The notes: generated by a model from the letters alone, not told the origin. Shown: positions 22,627-34,562, counted from the first letter of the stretch. The stretch: 64,000 nt of DNA from Gambelia wislizenii (GCA_030847615.1 JAUMIR010000003.1:286806265-286870264), one strand, 5' to 3'. A program made the numbers and translations.

Positions 22627-22956
22627 AGGACTTTTTCAGATGCTTAAAAAGTAACGCAAGCAGCCTCGTCAGCTTGCGAGGCTGCTGCGCTGCAAAGCGT
22701 CAGTTTCGGATGACCCTCACCCCTGCCGGTACTGTTGTGGTACCGCGGGGAGAGTTGAGCATCATATTTCCTTGATTTTTAATCACGATCAACTTTCGTG
22801 AGTAAAAATCAAGGAAATATGATGCTCAGCTCTCCCCGCGGTACCACAACAGTACCGGCACGGGCGAGCGTCATCTGAAACTGACGCTTTGCAGCGCAGC
22901 AGCCTCGCAAGCTGACGAGGCTGCTTGCGTTATTTTTCAGCATCCGAAAAAGTCCT
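22627..22956. mobile_element. 330-bp palindromic fold-back MITE
   Basis: Two 162-bp arms (22627-22788 and 22795-22956) are inverted copies with roughly ten mismatches, separated by a 6-bp loop. The termini are AGGACTTTTTC..GAAAAAGTCCT. TA occurs on both sides (22625-22626 and 22957-22958), consistent with a TA target duplication. The arms are GC- and CpG-rich, unlike the surrounding AT-rich DNA. It has no coding capacity. The termini resemble those of the 47883-49676 element (GGACTTTATCAGAT), so it is probably a related nonautonomous DNA transposon. It lies between the integrase linker and the RT of the copia relic. Confidence 0.85.
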
Positions 22957-22958
22957 TA

Positions 22959-23350
22959 GTGACAGATAAACCTGAGTGTTTTCAGGAATCCTTAGAGTTG
23001 TCTCAAGGGGAACAGGACAGGTGGAATGCAGCCGTAGACTCTCAATTCAAGACTTTAGTTGACAGGATGGTGTGTCAAGTGGCAGAGAGGCCCAAAGACC
23101 AAAAGGCTGTTGGCTGCAAGTGGATATACAAGAAGTGTCACTGATGCTTGCGTATATACCAAGGGGGGAGATGACACTGCTGTCATATTCAGTGCTGTGA
23201 AGCATGTGCAGAGGAAGCTAGAAAAATGCTTCAGACTCAAGGACCTGGACAACCTAAAGTGTTATTTACGGGTATAGATTGAAAGAACCAACCTTGGTAC
23301 ATTTTTCCTAAGCCAAAGGAAAAAGACAATCTTGCCACCAAGTGTGGATT
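22959..23350 (+). pseudogene. Ty1/copia reverse transcriptase, internally deleted
   Basis: It starts with the N-terminal copia RT signature 'WNAAVDSQFKTLV' and 'AVGCKWIYKK'. It then jumps directly to 'SVTDACVYTKGGDDTAVIF', and from there to 'AVKHVQRKLEK..RLKDLDNLK'. Comparing this order with the family, the central palm block after KWIYK and the short block holding the catalytic Y-x-D-D after AVIF are both missing. The protein cannot be an active polymerase. It follows directly after the palindromic insertion. Confidence 0.85.
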
Positions 23351-24095
23351 GAGTGAGGCCAAGGTAGTCAGGACCCCCATGACTACAGGTTTTGTTACGT
23401 TAGAAGCAGAAGGTTTCACAAGGCCAGATTTGTATCATTCTGTAGTTGGTAGCTTGTTGTTCATTGCCAACAATACCAGGCCAGACGTCAGCTTTGCTAT
23501 TGGCATGCTTAGCAGGAGAGTTTCCAAACCCAGGATGCTGGATTGGGAAGCCCTGAAAAGGATACTGAAGTATCTCAAAGTGACTAGGGACAAGTGTCTG
23601 AAGTTGGTAGGAATCCAGATGACACTGGAGTGCTACGCAGAGAGCTCCTTTGCTGCAGAAACTTCTGACAAGAAGTCTGTGACCGGGTTGGTGGTCAGGT
23701 ATGCAGACTGTCCCGTAGTGTGGAGATCCAGAAAACAGACCTGTGTGGCCACAAGCACAACATAAGCTGAGTTCACAGCTTTGTCTGAGATGGCAAGTGA
23801 GGTGCAATGGTTGAGGCAGATGCTAGCAGATCTTGGAGAGCCGTGCCACATGGCTATTGAGGTGCACGAGGACTCCCAAGCCTGCATAGCCATGGTAGAA
23901 ACTGAGAACCTGAAAAGGAGGACAAAATACATTGCGGTACACTACCAGGACGTGAGGCAGTTGATACAAGAGAGTGTCTTGAGTCTGCGTTACTGTCCAT
24001 CTGAGGAAAACATTGCAGACCTATTCATGAAGGCCCTTCCAGCAGGGAGCCATGATGAATTGGCAAAAAGGCTGGGCCTTGCCACCAAGCTGTAA
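23349..24095 (+). pseudogene. Ty1/copia RT C-terminus and RNase H
   Basis: Two frames carry 'RPDLYHSVVGSLLFIANNTRPD' split as in copia RT thumb ('GSLLFIANNTRPDVSFAIG'), then 'CYAESSFAAETSDKKSVTG', 'VVWRSRKQTCVATSTT', a stop, 'AEFTALSEMASEVQWLRQML', 'DSQACIAMVE', 'RTKYIAVHYQDVRQLI' and the terminal 'IADLFMKALP'. This is the canonical order of the copia RNase H. The stop at 23764 interrupts it. It is one of the best preserved parts of the element. Confidence 0.9.
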
Positions 24096-24242
24096 GGTGG
24101 AAGCATGAAAGATGAACAATGTCTTGCAATGTATGTGATTGAATACAATGTGCTATTATTGTGTATGTAACACTGGAAGATAATTGTACATGTGTAATTG
24201 TAAATGTGTCTTACGCAGTGGTCTGACCATTTTGGAGGGCAT

Positions 24243-24803
24243 TGTCAGGAGTTAGAGGCCTGAACTCCTTATAAAATGGCCAGCCAACTGCAAAGTTGTC
24301 AAGTCACTCTCAAGCTAGTTAAGGCTGAGGCCAAGGTTATAGCACTTGGAGGCCACAGCTGCACACATCATCCTTATATAACTCATTATACAAGTTTTAG
24401 TGATGAGTCCAAAGATAAGGAAGGTGTGCAAAGTATAGGGTGGTGTGCAAAGGGCTTATACAAGATGTTTGGCTTCTAGGTGATTGGAGGAGCCAGTGCC
24501 CTGTGACACCTGTGAAACTGTATAAAAAGGAGGCTATGCCCAGAGCTTATTAGTGTGACTATTGTGACTACTTTACTAGGCTTCCTAAGCTGACTAGATG
24601 TGGGATGAGACAAGCTAGAGGCTAGTGATGGGACGGGATGCTAGATGCAATGTATCGATGTACACTTGGAGAGATGTTGTCTCATGACCAAGCCTGATGC
24701 CTGGCATAGCAGTGTGTATTTATTGTAACTATTGCAACTGCTGTTGAGCTGAAGATAAAGTGCCTCCTATTGATAGGAAGAAAAAAACATCTGTGTGTGA
24801 GCA
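24243..24803 (+). mobile_element. 3' LTR of the copia relic
   Basis: A purine-rich 'ttttggagggca' (polypurine tract) immediately precedes TGTCAGGAG at 24243. A TATA box (24521-24527) follows at about 280 bp, typical for U3. The end is uncertain, with candidate ..CA termini at 24789 and 24803. Confidence 0.65.
24521..24527 (+). promoter_or_regulatory. TATA box in copia LTR
   Basis: TATAAAA followed by a GC-richer stretch, placed as expected at the U3/R boundary of the LTR. Confidence 0.55.
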
Positions 24804-24982
24804 TTATTTTGGGAATGGGTTGCTGCTAAATCTGCTGGGATATTTTTGGCTTCTGCTGGAGACTGAGAGTCCCATCATCTTCCCAACATGAAGTATTGGA
24901 GAGGAATTATTTTGCATGGAAAAACATGTGAGGTTTTTTTTCGTGCAAAAAGCTGTTTGAAGAAATGAAAGAGGTTTTGAGC

Positions 24983-25009
24983 AACAAAACAAAACAAAAC
25001 AAAAAAACA
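24983..25009. repeat. (AAAAC)n microsatellite
   Basis: About five AAAAC units, the last with extra A. Confidence 0.9.
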
Positions 25010-25337
25010 CAAAATCCTCACTTGTTTCTCTATGCAGAATAATTCATCCACAACACCTTGGGACATTTGAATATTGGGAGGAAACTGAGCAAAATTCTAT
25101 TATTATTTTTAACCTGGGAAGTAATAATAATGAATATTCTTTCCAGTTCTAGAGCTAGTCATATATCAGTCTTTCTGTTTTTGTATTTTCTGCCACTTAT
25201 CCCTCTCCACAAAAACATATCTGGCGTGTTTTGGACAATTAGGTAACATGATTTGGAGGGCAAAACATTAAAGAAAGTTTTTTCCTTCATGCCAGAAGCA
25301 TCAGTATTGGTGACATTTACAATCAAGGTATTACCCA

Positions 25338-26199
25338 AATTACGTGGGGTTCATGTGAACCCACTCGTGTCACTCAAATTAAGATATTAAGTTAAAATTC
25401 AGCTCAAATTAGGCTGTGAGAGATTGGGTAACTAAGTCAGGAAATATATATTTTTTAAACAGAGAAATAATCATGCAACCACATACATGTACACTCATGC
25501 TTCAAGCAATCACACAAGGCTAATGAAATAGGAGGAAGTATTTAGATAGAGGAATAGTTTTCAGGATAATGGGCTATACTATACCTGCCCAATGAGCAGA
25601 GGTTCATGCAGAGAAGAATACACAGGCTGGATGTCGAGGCTGCACAGGAAAAGGGCAGAGTGATAGTGTGTAGAAAACTGTGTGTGCTTTGGTTGTGTTT
25701 TGAGGTAATATTTATACTCAGTATTTACCCTTTAGGGGTGCTTTGAGTGAAGGACAATGTTTTAGCAAGTTTCCCAAAACTTGGACAATGGAAGCTCTGG
25801 CTTCGTTGATTGCTATTAATGGTTGAAACATTCAGACTGATGGGTTTCAGGCAGCCTCTGCTTTGTGTGTAGAAGGGGTGTGAAGGAAAACCATTTGCAG
25901 AGAAATGGGTGTTCTGGTCATTTGACTAATTTAACATATGATTCATTGCCAGTGTGTTCTGGAGAATTAGCACATTCCACCCAAACTACAGTCTGAGGGG
26001 GCTCCACATAATTACTTCCTGGACGTGTCTGCTTTTGGGACATTTCCAAGACCTCTTCTTAGGTTTTGAACAATCCTCCACTAGTCCCTGTATTTGGGGC
26101 ATCCTGGTCTACCACTAACCTCATGGAGTGTCAATATAATCCAAATAATGAAATATTGCCAATTGATAAATTATTGGAAGGGTGTCAGGGCATGTAACA
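25338..26199 (-). mobile_element. LTR-like repeat, copy 2
   Basis: On the minus strand it starts TGTTACATGCC. It aligns along its length with copy 3 (53306-54212), sharing 'gggtgctttgagtg', 'gtttcccaaa', 'attaatggttgaaacatt', 'cacattccac' and 'gctgtgagag'. It is about 0.86 kb, TG..CCCCA-like, with no internal coding region, which suggests a solo LTR. Confidence 0.6.
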
Positions 26200-27209
26200 A
26201 TGGTTAGATGGGAGCATTCAGAGACAATTAATTTGGAACAGAATAGCATCCTTAACTTTAAAACTACGTAAAGATTCTCATTGACAAGAATGGAAGGGCA
26301 ATGGAAGGACTAAAGATCTTATCTAGCTTAATGATAATGAATTCCTGGTCAGGTCTGTTCAAAGGTAAGCTTTAGCCAATTCAATCAAATTCACCCCTCA
26401 ATTGGTGTACATTGGATTACAGCATCTTCCAGTATGTTACTCTCCAAATACCATGGAGATTTTATTTCTGACACCAGGGCTTGACGAATGCCTCTCCTAC
26501 TTCAGCACTTTACTGTCCATTAGTGGTGAAACAGCTACTTCATGGAGGTTTACAAGCTGAGCATGATGGTAATATGTATCCCTTCTTAATCCCTAGCATC
26601 TGGCTGTCAGAAGTAAGCTGTCTCTGATATTGTTCATTACCTGTCCAAATGAGAATGTAGCTGCCATACAGAAATATATTATGCTCTTATGACTATGATT
26701 TTGAACAGATTTCAAGGAAATAAGGTCCACTAAAATTGATGGGGTCTGTTTGCAGCACCTGTTTCCATGGCGTCCCTCTAGACTGTAGGCTGAACTCAAA
26801 TTTTAGAAAATAGTATTATGGTGACTTTGGTAATTTCTTGAGGGTCAGTCTCCAAAGGTGGTTCTGCAGGTGTGTAGCTATTGGAGGGGGGGGGGACAAA
26901 ATGAAAGCATTACCTCCCAATAAGAACTCCCCCTGCCATGAAATTTTCCTTTAATGCCCATATTTCTAGCATTGCAGAGTGAGATGTTGAAAATCATTAA
27001 CACTCAGAACTCTTATATTTGCTGTGTTTGCATTCCCTTGGTAATTTTTTCTTCCTAATTACTCTTGTAGGCTTAAAATATATTTCTAAATGCTCAGCTG
27101 AAGTTTTAAGTTACTGTGCTACTAGAAATTTGGGGAGTGAAGGAAAATGTCATGTCAGAGGCAAAATTCTTATTTGGGAGACAACGCCCACACTTTACTT
27201 CCCCCCTCC
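26200..27209. other. Unassigned DNA
   Basis: No gene or repeat family recognised. A short poly-G run lies at 26885-26894. Confidence 0.45.
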
Positions 27210-27560
27210 CCGCCATCCATGACTTGATCCTTGTGGTTCTGGGAGCTTCTGTTCCAGAGCTTACAGAGTGCCTCAAGGTTCCATCTTGTCCCCCATGTTG
27301 TTTAATATCCACATAAAACCATCAGGGAAATAATCTGTAGCTTTGAGGCATAATGTCAGCACTGATGCAACTGATGCAACTGATATGCCATTCATTTTTA
27401 TCTTTCATTTTTACCTGTGAGTCTCAGGAAAGCTGTGGAAGTCCTGAATGAATACCTTGAAGTGGCTTTGGGGCAGCTGAAGATGAATATGCTAAAGCTT
27501 CATCCAGACAAGATGGATGTGCAATGGGCACAGTTTAGATGAGGGTATATAACTAATCCT
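27210..27560 (+). pseudogene. CR1/L2-like LINE reverse transcriptase fragment
   Basis: It encodes 'PQGSILSPMLFNIHIKP', the RT motif-4 region. A degenerate stretch stands where Y-A-D-D should be ('NVSTDATDATDMP'), followed by 'KAVEVLNEYL' and 'MLKLHPDKMDV'. Stops and the lost Y-A-D-D show it is dead. The C-terminal part of the same group is seen at 53002-54480 (minus). Confidence 0.75.
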
Positions 27561-29356
27561 AGATGGAGGTGCATTCCCCTGTGTGACCAAGTTCCCGGTG
27601 GGGGTGAGGGTCCGGGGGTGAGGGTTTCTCTTGGCATAAAATAAAATAGAAGCGGCTACCAAGAACATGAGAACAGCAGCACAATAATAAAGTAACTAGT
27701 GCATGGTAAGATGGAGGCATTGCTGCAAGCTTGGAAAACAAATGGCCTATGGGTTCTTTTCCCTGTAAAACTTTGCCTTCTCTCTCTCTCACTCTCTCAT
27801 AGATAAATAAGACACCTTTTGTTTATTATTTCCCTTCTGTTTTCTATTTCTTTTTTCTGAAGTTTAAGTATAATGTTGCCCTTTTTTGTCCAAAGAGATG
27901 TCTTATGCTGTCACAAAAGCATAGGGTGACTTAGGCCTGTTACCCCTCATTTCTGTGATCTCTAATTCAAACACAGCACATGTTTTAATGGAACCAGTCA
28001 CACTACATCTATTAAATTTAGGACTGTTGTATTAGTCAGCTTTAATTTACTTTCTGCTATATCTGGCTGTTGCTTGCACCAGACCCCTTGAAATGTTGTT
28101 GAGTTTTGACATGGGAGATTAAAAGTGCTCTGCAGCAAGATAATACCCATGTTGACTTAGTGGTCTTCAAAACAGAGAGACCCAAGGGTCTGTATCAGTT
28201 CTCAGAAAATGTCTTTGAAGTTGGATAATTAAAATAAAGCTGATAAGGCTAAGGGTAATCCATGCTGGCACTCACTAGTAACTCTGAAAGGTATCTGAGG
28301 TTTTCAGAATAAAACCTTGAAGTACATCAAAATAAGAGTAAGGTCCAGGTTGGTTCATTTGTTGGAAACTTCCTGTATTGTGTGTGTGTGTGTGTGTGTG
28401 TATGAATCCTGCTTAGAACTTTCTCAGATAATAGTAGTTTTGGATTTACCTTGTCAACAACTAGTTTCTGGACAAAGGAGACTGGTGCAGCACTATGCAC
28501 TTTTAGCCACAGGAGTAAATTGTGTAGTGATTTAAAGCAGGTATGATTCCTTTTGCGTATTTTTTTAAATCTAAAATTACAAATTTCTTCTTAAAGAAAT
28601 GAAGTTTTTTCATTTAAAAAAATGAATGTGGAAGAATCCCAAAGATTCACTCATCTAGGTAGATGGCTTTCAGTAGTTAGCTCTTAAAATCTGGGGCTTT
28701 TCTAGATGAGAAGATATAATGTGGATTGCTGCACATTAATACAAATTTGAAGCAGTGTTCATTTATCTCCATGGTCCTTTGGCAAAATTGCTGGTATATG
28801 AAGCTATCCATGTGTGAAGTACACATGCAGCCATGACAGGGTATCAAGATCATGGCCAAGAGTAAATTATCCACATTATTATTCTCCACAAGTTGTTGTC
28901 CCTTGCTTACTGATATTCCAGACTAGCATGGCTATGTCTCTGAATTCTACCACTACCTGCAGTTATCCTTAATTACCTTCTCAATTGTTTCATTGTCATT
29001 ATGAGGTGGCTGGCACTCTCATTAGAGAGAGTGAAAGGGCTGCCTTAGGTGGTAGATTCTAGGGATGACATTAAGATGCTGGATGGCAAAGCTAGGTGTA
29101 CCATACATCTTGCTCTGGCCTAAAGTCCAAGCTGCCCTGAAGCCCAAAGATGCAGTGGAGAACGCTGTTATATCACTAGTATACAATTGACTGCTAGTTG
29201 GGGTGGACCTTACACATGAAATTAGGAGTATGTGTGCCATTTTGTCCTTTGCCCCAGATTTATTTGTTGTCTTTTAAAATATTTATAATGCATCTTCCCT
29301 CATATAATTCGAGGCAACTACATTGCTGCACACTTTGTAACCAATTGTAATAATGC
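27561..29356. other. Mostly unassigned DNA
   Basis: It contains a (GT)n microsatellite at 28379-28402. A fragment at 28895-28985 ('cagactagcatggctatgtc') resembles the tail at 43068-43090 and may be a Penelope-type or SINE end. Nothing else is recognised. Confidence 0.4.
28379..28402. repeat. (GT)n microsatellite
   Basis: About 12 GT units. Confidence 0.95.
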
Positions 29357-29548
29357 AGGAGGCTGTAGTAATGGTATAGGGGTTTGAGTGTTGAACTAGG
29401 AATCTGGGAGACTGGGGTTCAAATACCCACTTAACTATGGAAAGCCACTCAGATTCAGAGTAAGGCAATTACAACCCCCTCTGAACAAATCTTGCCAAGG
29501 GTCACCATAAGTCAGAAATGACTTGAAGGCACACAGCTAGTATGATTA
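29357..29548 (+). mobile_element. Sauria-type SINE
   Basis: A worn tRNA head ('ggtataggggtttgagtgtt'), box-B-like 'ggggttcaaatac', then 'tctgaacaaatcttgcca' and the well-kept tail 'gtcagaaatgacttgaaggc'. About 30 bp of the middle are missing compared with 56673-56884. Confidence 0.75.
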
Positions 29549-29794
29549 AAAAAAATTGACCCAAAGACATAGAGGTACAACTGTATTTGAACACAGTTTT
29601 AAAATATGACTTTAAGGCTAATACCTATTTCCAAGTATCTCAAATGGGTAATAAACGCTTTCTGAAATTACGTGTACAGGTTATGAAAAAAGTCATGACA
29701 TTTAAACTTGCAGAGATTCACTTAAAATTAGTCTGGGGTAGATAAGCCAGTATTACATATTTGGTTTCCAGACACTTTGGAAGAAAAAGACTAT

Positions 29795-30395
29795 GGAGAT
29801 TATCATATGCAGCAACTAATGGCATGATAATGATGACAGGATAATGTGAAAGGGCTCCCCTATCGCATGGCATTGTGCTCCTTGTGTTATGCTGTTGTGA
29901 ATAAGGCGTTCTTTTTTATTAACAGGCCAAGCTGTCAATTTGACCTCCCATGGCATTTTTGTTGCAGTTTTGCGAGCGTCTGAAACCGTGTCCCAATATG
30001 CTCTTGTGGATACAGCATCAATGGGTGGTCCCCGCCAGAACACTTCCAGGTGAGAACGCAAAAACTAGGTATGGGTCACTCTTTTTATGAACCTCCCCAT
30101 TTTGCTGGCAATTTTAAAAGTGTGTTTCAGTGCTTGTTTTTTTTCCCCTTTGTTAATTTAGCTGTTTTTAGACTTTTAAGCACGCTCGTGTCTTCTCGTG
30201 AGAACCGCTGAGATCATGCGCCCTGGAGAATGCTGACGTAAACAGTGCTAGCAGTCGTGCTCCCATAATGCTGGGGCTGCTCTTTCTCATTATTACAGTG
30301 ATGTCTGATAAAAAAAAGGGTTATTGTGCCGGGACACCCATGCTTTTAAATATAGTGAGACAAGAACATTTTTAGAGGTTCGTCTGACAATCTCC
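29795..30395. mobile_element. 601-bp TIR DNA transposon
   Basis: The left end is GGAGATTATCATATG. The right end, inverted, is GGAGATTGTCAGACG. Subterminal 'ggcatgataatgatgacagg' repeats the arrangement at 21299. The interior has moderately GC-rich blocks ('cttctcgtgagaaccgctga') shared in style with 43232-43863, and no transposase. Target duplications are unclear. Confidence 0.6.
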
Positions 30396-32188
30396 TTCAA
30401 CAATCAGAACACCAAACTGCACTAACTAGCATACTGGAACTTCTATTATTCTGAGAAAGATTTCATTGATAATGGCTAATTGGAACTATTCCTCACTCGA
30501 AAGACAAAAAGTCTTGAAGGAAGTCTGAATCAGTGAAATATGTGGAATGTGCCATTCACTGTTCAGCTCTGGCATACAATTTTGATTTTGATCTTTTCCC
30601 ATTTTGAAATGGATTCACTTCAGCTTTCCAACTTTCATAAATATTTCAACTCTCCTAATCTTATGAAAGGTCTATTTTCATTCGTGTTCTTTAAAGATAC
30701 AGTTAATGACTTTGAATTGTGAAAAACAAATGCCATCACACATCATATTAGTCCAAAAAGTAACTATGTCAGGCTATGGGCCAGACACAGGGAAAGCAAT
30801 CATTTTGGGTTTTGGGGACAATTGGACAGCAAGTTATCCCCACAAATTAGAAGTAACTCTATGAAGATTGCCTACTAGATGTTATTTAGTTCACCCACAT
30901 TGTCACTAATGAGGATGACTTAACTTCCTACAGGTTCCAGCCCCTTTTGCAAATTTTGCTCCCACCTATTAGGTTTCTTATAGTGAAGGGAAGTATTGCA
31001 CCAGAGCTTGAGAGTTATTGGCTTATTGTCCCAATTAGATATGATGACAGACATGGAGTTGTTTCTATTCTTTGGTTCTCCGCTTCACAAAACAACAAAA
31101 TTACAACATTTCAGATTTCCCCACCTGTGTCTTACAGGTTGTCACAACTGTTGGGAGTGAAAAGCACATGTGCACATATCAAATAAGCAATGGAAGGTAG
31201 CAGTGGACAAATAGACAGCCCTTTGTTTTCTTTATCACTTATTGAGACACACTGCATGTTTCCCCCCATTCACTCTATTTACTAATGCATCCAGAGTAAG
31301 TATGCCTGGTTTTAGCCACAAGTGCACACTGCAGTACCCTTAGCACTCTGCTAGCAAATATTCTTAAGAAAACATTATTTTTTTTTAAATAGAAAGAGTA
31401 AAAACAAACAAACAAGCAAACTATGGACCACAAGGTATGCCTAGTTTAGTACTAAATATGGTTGCAATCAGTAATTATTCTTGACTGATATTCTGAATTT
31501 TTATAGATTTTTTTTTAATGGAAACTATTGTATTCAGTCCCTTTACTTGTTGTGAACATCAGGTTTTAAGTGAAGGATTTGTAAATGACATAGTCCCATA
31601 GTGATTGTTTACATGTAAAACTTATATTTGGATTTTTGAAATTGCTGTAAACTAGTTTTTAATAACTGTTATAGGCCATAAAATCATTAGGAAAAAGTTT
31701 CCCTGGTCATACATGCACTGCAATCCTCTAAGTAGGTTCTGTGATTTTGCCAGAATTTTTTTTTAACTGGGTTGTATGTATAATGAAAATGTGGGTTTGA
31801 CTTGACCATTCTGCTATCATAAGTAAGTACAATCCCACAGTGGATGTCTTGGAAAGGGATGGTAGCAGTTGTAGCTGGAATGGAGGAACCTTTTAGAAGG
31901 AATCAGCTTTTTCTCCTTACAGGGAAAACAAAAGATAACAGTATTTTGCAGTACTCAGTAAATCTCTAACATTGCTGGCAGACTGATATTGCTTTTCTAA
32001 ATTATCTCAGTGTCTCGGTACGTGAATAATATTCTTATTTAATGTTCTCTCTCGCTCTCTTCTCTTTGAAAACATATGCCAAAATGAAGTGAAAAGTAAA
32101 ACTGTATGGAGATTTCATATGAAGGAAATAGAACCTTGACCTAGGAAAAATTAGAAAAGATGTATTGAAAAAAGGTATCAAGAAGGCT

Positions 32189-32232
<44 letters not shown>

Positions 32233-32549
32233 TTTTACAAGTGCTGAGAAGAAAATAAAAACATTAGCAATTTCTAGCAGAGTTATTCATTTATTTATTT
32301 ATCCTGAAGAGATGTCAAAAAAGAAGATGAAAAAGAACATTCTTTTTTAAAAAATTAAATGATTCTTGAAAGCCAGTTTTAATGCTGACATTTTAAAAGC
32401 ATCTTTGGTAAATGCATGACTAGAAAGACACTGGAATAAGTAACCACCTGGTAAGCAATTGTCTGTCCAATTACATGTGTGGAATTCAGTCACCTTGGGG
32501 ACGGGGAGCTCTGTTTGGCCAGGCAATTTACAGGAACAACTTCTCATAT
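30396..32549. other. Unassigned DNA with microsatellite
   Basis: AT-rich, with no gene and no interspersed repeat recognised. It contains the (CTTT)n tract at 32188-32231. This is one of the cleanest candidate single-copy stretches of the window. Confidence 0.45.
32188..32231. repeat. (CTTT)n microsatellite
   Basis: About 11 units of CTTT. Confidence 0.95.
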
Positions 32550-32768
32550 AGTGAGCAATAGCTATTTACACATCTACACTGCATTAAACAGTTTCCATTG
32601 TGTGTTACCTAATTGTCCCCACAAGCCGGGTACTCATTTTACCGACCTATGAAAGGATGGAAGGCTGAGTGAACCTTGGAGCCTGCTGGAATCGAACTTG
32701 CAATGTGGTGGCTTGTAGTACTGGCATTTAACCACTGTGCCACCAGGGCTCCCTGGTGGCGCAGGTAT
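32550..32768 (-). mobile_element. Second-family tRNA-SINE
   Basis: On the minus strand the head 'ccctggtggcacagtggtta' with 'atgccagtactacaagccac' precedes 'tcgattccagcaggctcc', 'ccttccatcctttcatagg' and 'gtgtaaatagctattg'. The L2-like tail is cut. Next to the head, at 32749-32765, lies a repeated 'gggctccctggtggcgcagg' that looks like the start of another, inverted, copy. Confidence 0.75.
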
Positions 32769-32889
32769 CCCCTTAAAGCCCTTTAGTATGAACTATTCAG
32801 CTATTGATACTTTGACAGCTTCTGTATTGTAAAATCTTAGAGTTACATATTAACTTTCTACTATCCTTGTTTGATGACTATATTTCAAC

Positions 32890-32960
32890 CTTTCCCAATG
32901 TGGTGCCTGCTAGATGTGCTGCACTACAGTGTCCATCATGCCTAGCCATCAACTGTTCAT
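32890..32960. mobile_element. Fragment of 'ccagatg' MITE family
   Basis: 'caacctttcccaatgtggtg' ... 'gctgcactacagtgtccatc' resembles one arm of the element at 33591-33705. Short and low confidence. Confidence 0.35.
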
Positions 32961-33590
32961 TTCTTTCTACTTAGGACAGAGAGATGGACTACCATTGTCA
33001 GAATCCCAGCGGGAAACTGGCACTGTGCATGCTATTCCTGCTAAGGAGGATACAACAAATAGAAAATGTGAGTTTATTTTTCATTTTATTTATTATACCA
33101 ATGGCTGCTTGGTAAAAGTAGAGTCATTAAATCCTATTAAAAACCAAACAAACTGCTTGTTAAAGCAACATGAGGTATAAACTCAATATGGGTCTCCATT
33201 ATATTTCATTCTCAAACATATTGGATTTCTCTCCTCCCAGCCACCCACACAGCTACATTCACAAACTAGCAGCAATGAATCCAATTGTAAATTAGTACCA
33301 AAACCATTTCCAAATTTTGTTACATTTAAACAGTGAGATGTGTGGGAAACAGTGTAATTAGAGCTGTGTGAAATGTTTATGTTAAATCTTAAACTACTCT
33401 GAATGTAGTTGACAAAGGTTTGACAGGGTTTTGTAACCCAGGCTCCAGGGCATTACAGGGGTATTGCATTATTGCAACCTTTTACAAAGTGTATTCAAGT
33501 GAGGAAACCCTTGCGTCACTATGCTGTTGGAGACCTGAATATCTGTCATTTCCTATTCAAGTTTTCCAATGGCTAACCTTGACACTCTAG

Positions 33591-33705
33591 ACCAGCCTTC
33601 CTCAACCTGGTGCTCTCCAAATGTTTGGATGACAGTTCCCATTAGCTTCAACTAATATAGTCAATGCTGAGGGTTTTTGGGAGTTGAAAATATTTGGAGG
33701 TCATC
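33591..33705. mobile_element. Short MITE (hAT-like, 'ctccaaatgtttgga')
   Basis: The arms 'cctcaacctggtgctctcca' + 'aatgtttggatgacagttcc' and 'gtttttgggagttgaaaata' + 'tttggaggtcatc' form an imperfect inverted repeat. This is the common squamate fold-back MITE pattern. Confidence 0.5.
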
Positions 33706-33873
33706 AAGAGGAGATCTAGAAATGGAGAGGCAAGTGATGCAGCAAGGGAGAAATCTACTGTGTATCTGAAGAAGAGTAAAATAGGAAGTAACTTCTAAAC
33801 AGGCTGCTTGAAAAGCCACTGCTCCCCTTGGCACACTCTTTAGTTCAGACATGTAAATAAGCCCATGAGAATA

Positions 33874-34107
33874 GTTGCTGTTGTAGGGTACTTTCAAATA
33901 ATTTCTGATGGTGACCCTAAGGTGTCCTATCACAGGGTTTTCTTGGCAAGGTTTGTTCAGAGGCGGTCGCCCTTGCTTTCTTCTGAATCTGCGAAAGTGT
34001 GACTTGCCCAAGGTCACCTGGTGGGTTTCCATGGCTGAGCGGGGATTCAAACACTGGTCTCCAGAGTTCTAGTCCAATGCTTAAAACACTACATTATGCT
34101 GGCTCTC
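33874..34107 (-). mobile_element. Sauria-type SINE, near full length
   Basis: Minus-strand order: 'gccagcataatgtagtgtt' head, 'gtttgaatccccgctcagcc' box-B region, 'ccttgggcaagtcacact' body, 'tgccaagaaaaccctgtgat', then a worn tail. About 230 bp. Confidence 0.78.
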
Positions 34108-34529
34108 TTTCCCATGAGAGTTACTAGAATGTAATTATTTTTAATAGAACAGGGTGTTCTGATGGAGAAGGTGCTAAGACAGAGGTAGGCATAATCTGAC
34201 CCTTTGGCTGCATGAATACCCTGGATCCTACTTCTGTGGCTCCTAAAGTCCCCCACCAGTCCTTCAAACCCTCAACCCCCATTTTAAAAAATGACATAAT
34301 TTGGAGCCAATTTTACCCCCAAACCACTCAGAAAAGTCCATAAACATGTAAAAACATATACCCCCCACAAACACTCAAGAATTCTGTACTACCTTCCAAT
34401 ACCTTCATTTTCTGCTGTAGTCCATCTCAAAATGGTAACAGGACATGATGTTACATGACTTCCTATTGCCATTTTGAGAGGGACTGCAGAGGCTTGCTGT
34501 GGGAAGTGCAGGCTACAGGAATTCAGTGT

Positions 34530-34562
<33 letters not shown>

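Larger units (their letters stand above)
21468..24803 (+). mobile_element. Ty1/copia-like LTR retrotransposon, 5'-truncated
   Basis: The domain order integrase, reverse transcriptase, RNase H, polypurine tract and 3' LTR defines the Ty1/copia (Pseudoviridae-type) superfamily. The 5' LTR, gag and protease are missing. The coding region has stops, frameshifts, two internal RT deletions and a 330-bp palindromic insertion at 22627-22956. The 3' boundary at about 24803 is a guess, because no 5' LTR or target duplication is left for comparison. Confidence 0.88.
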
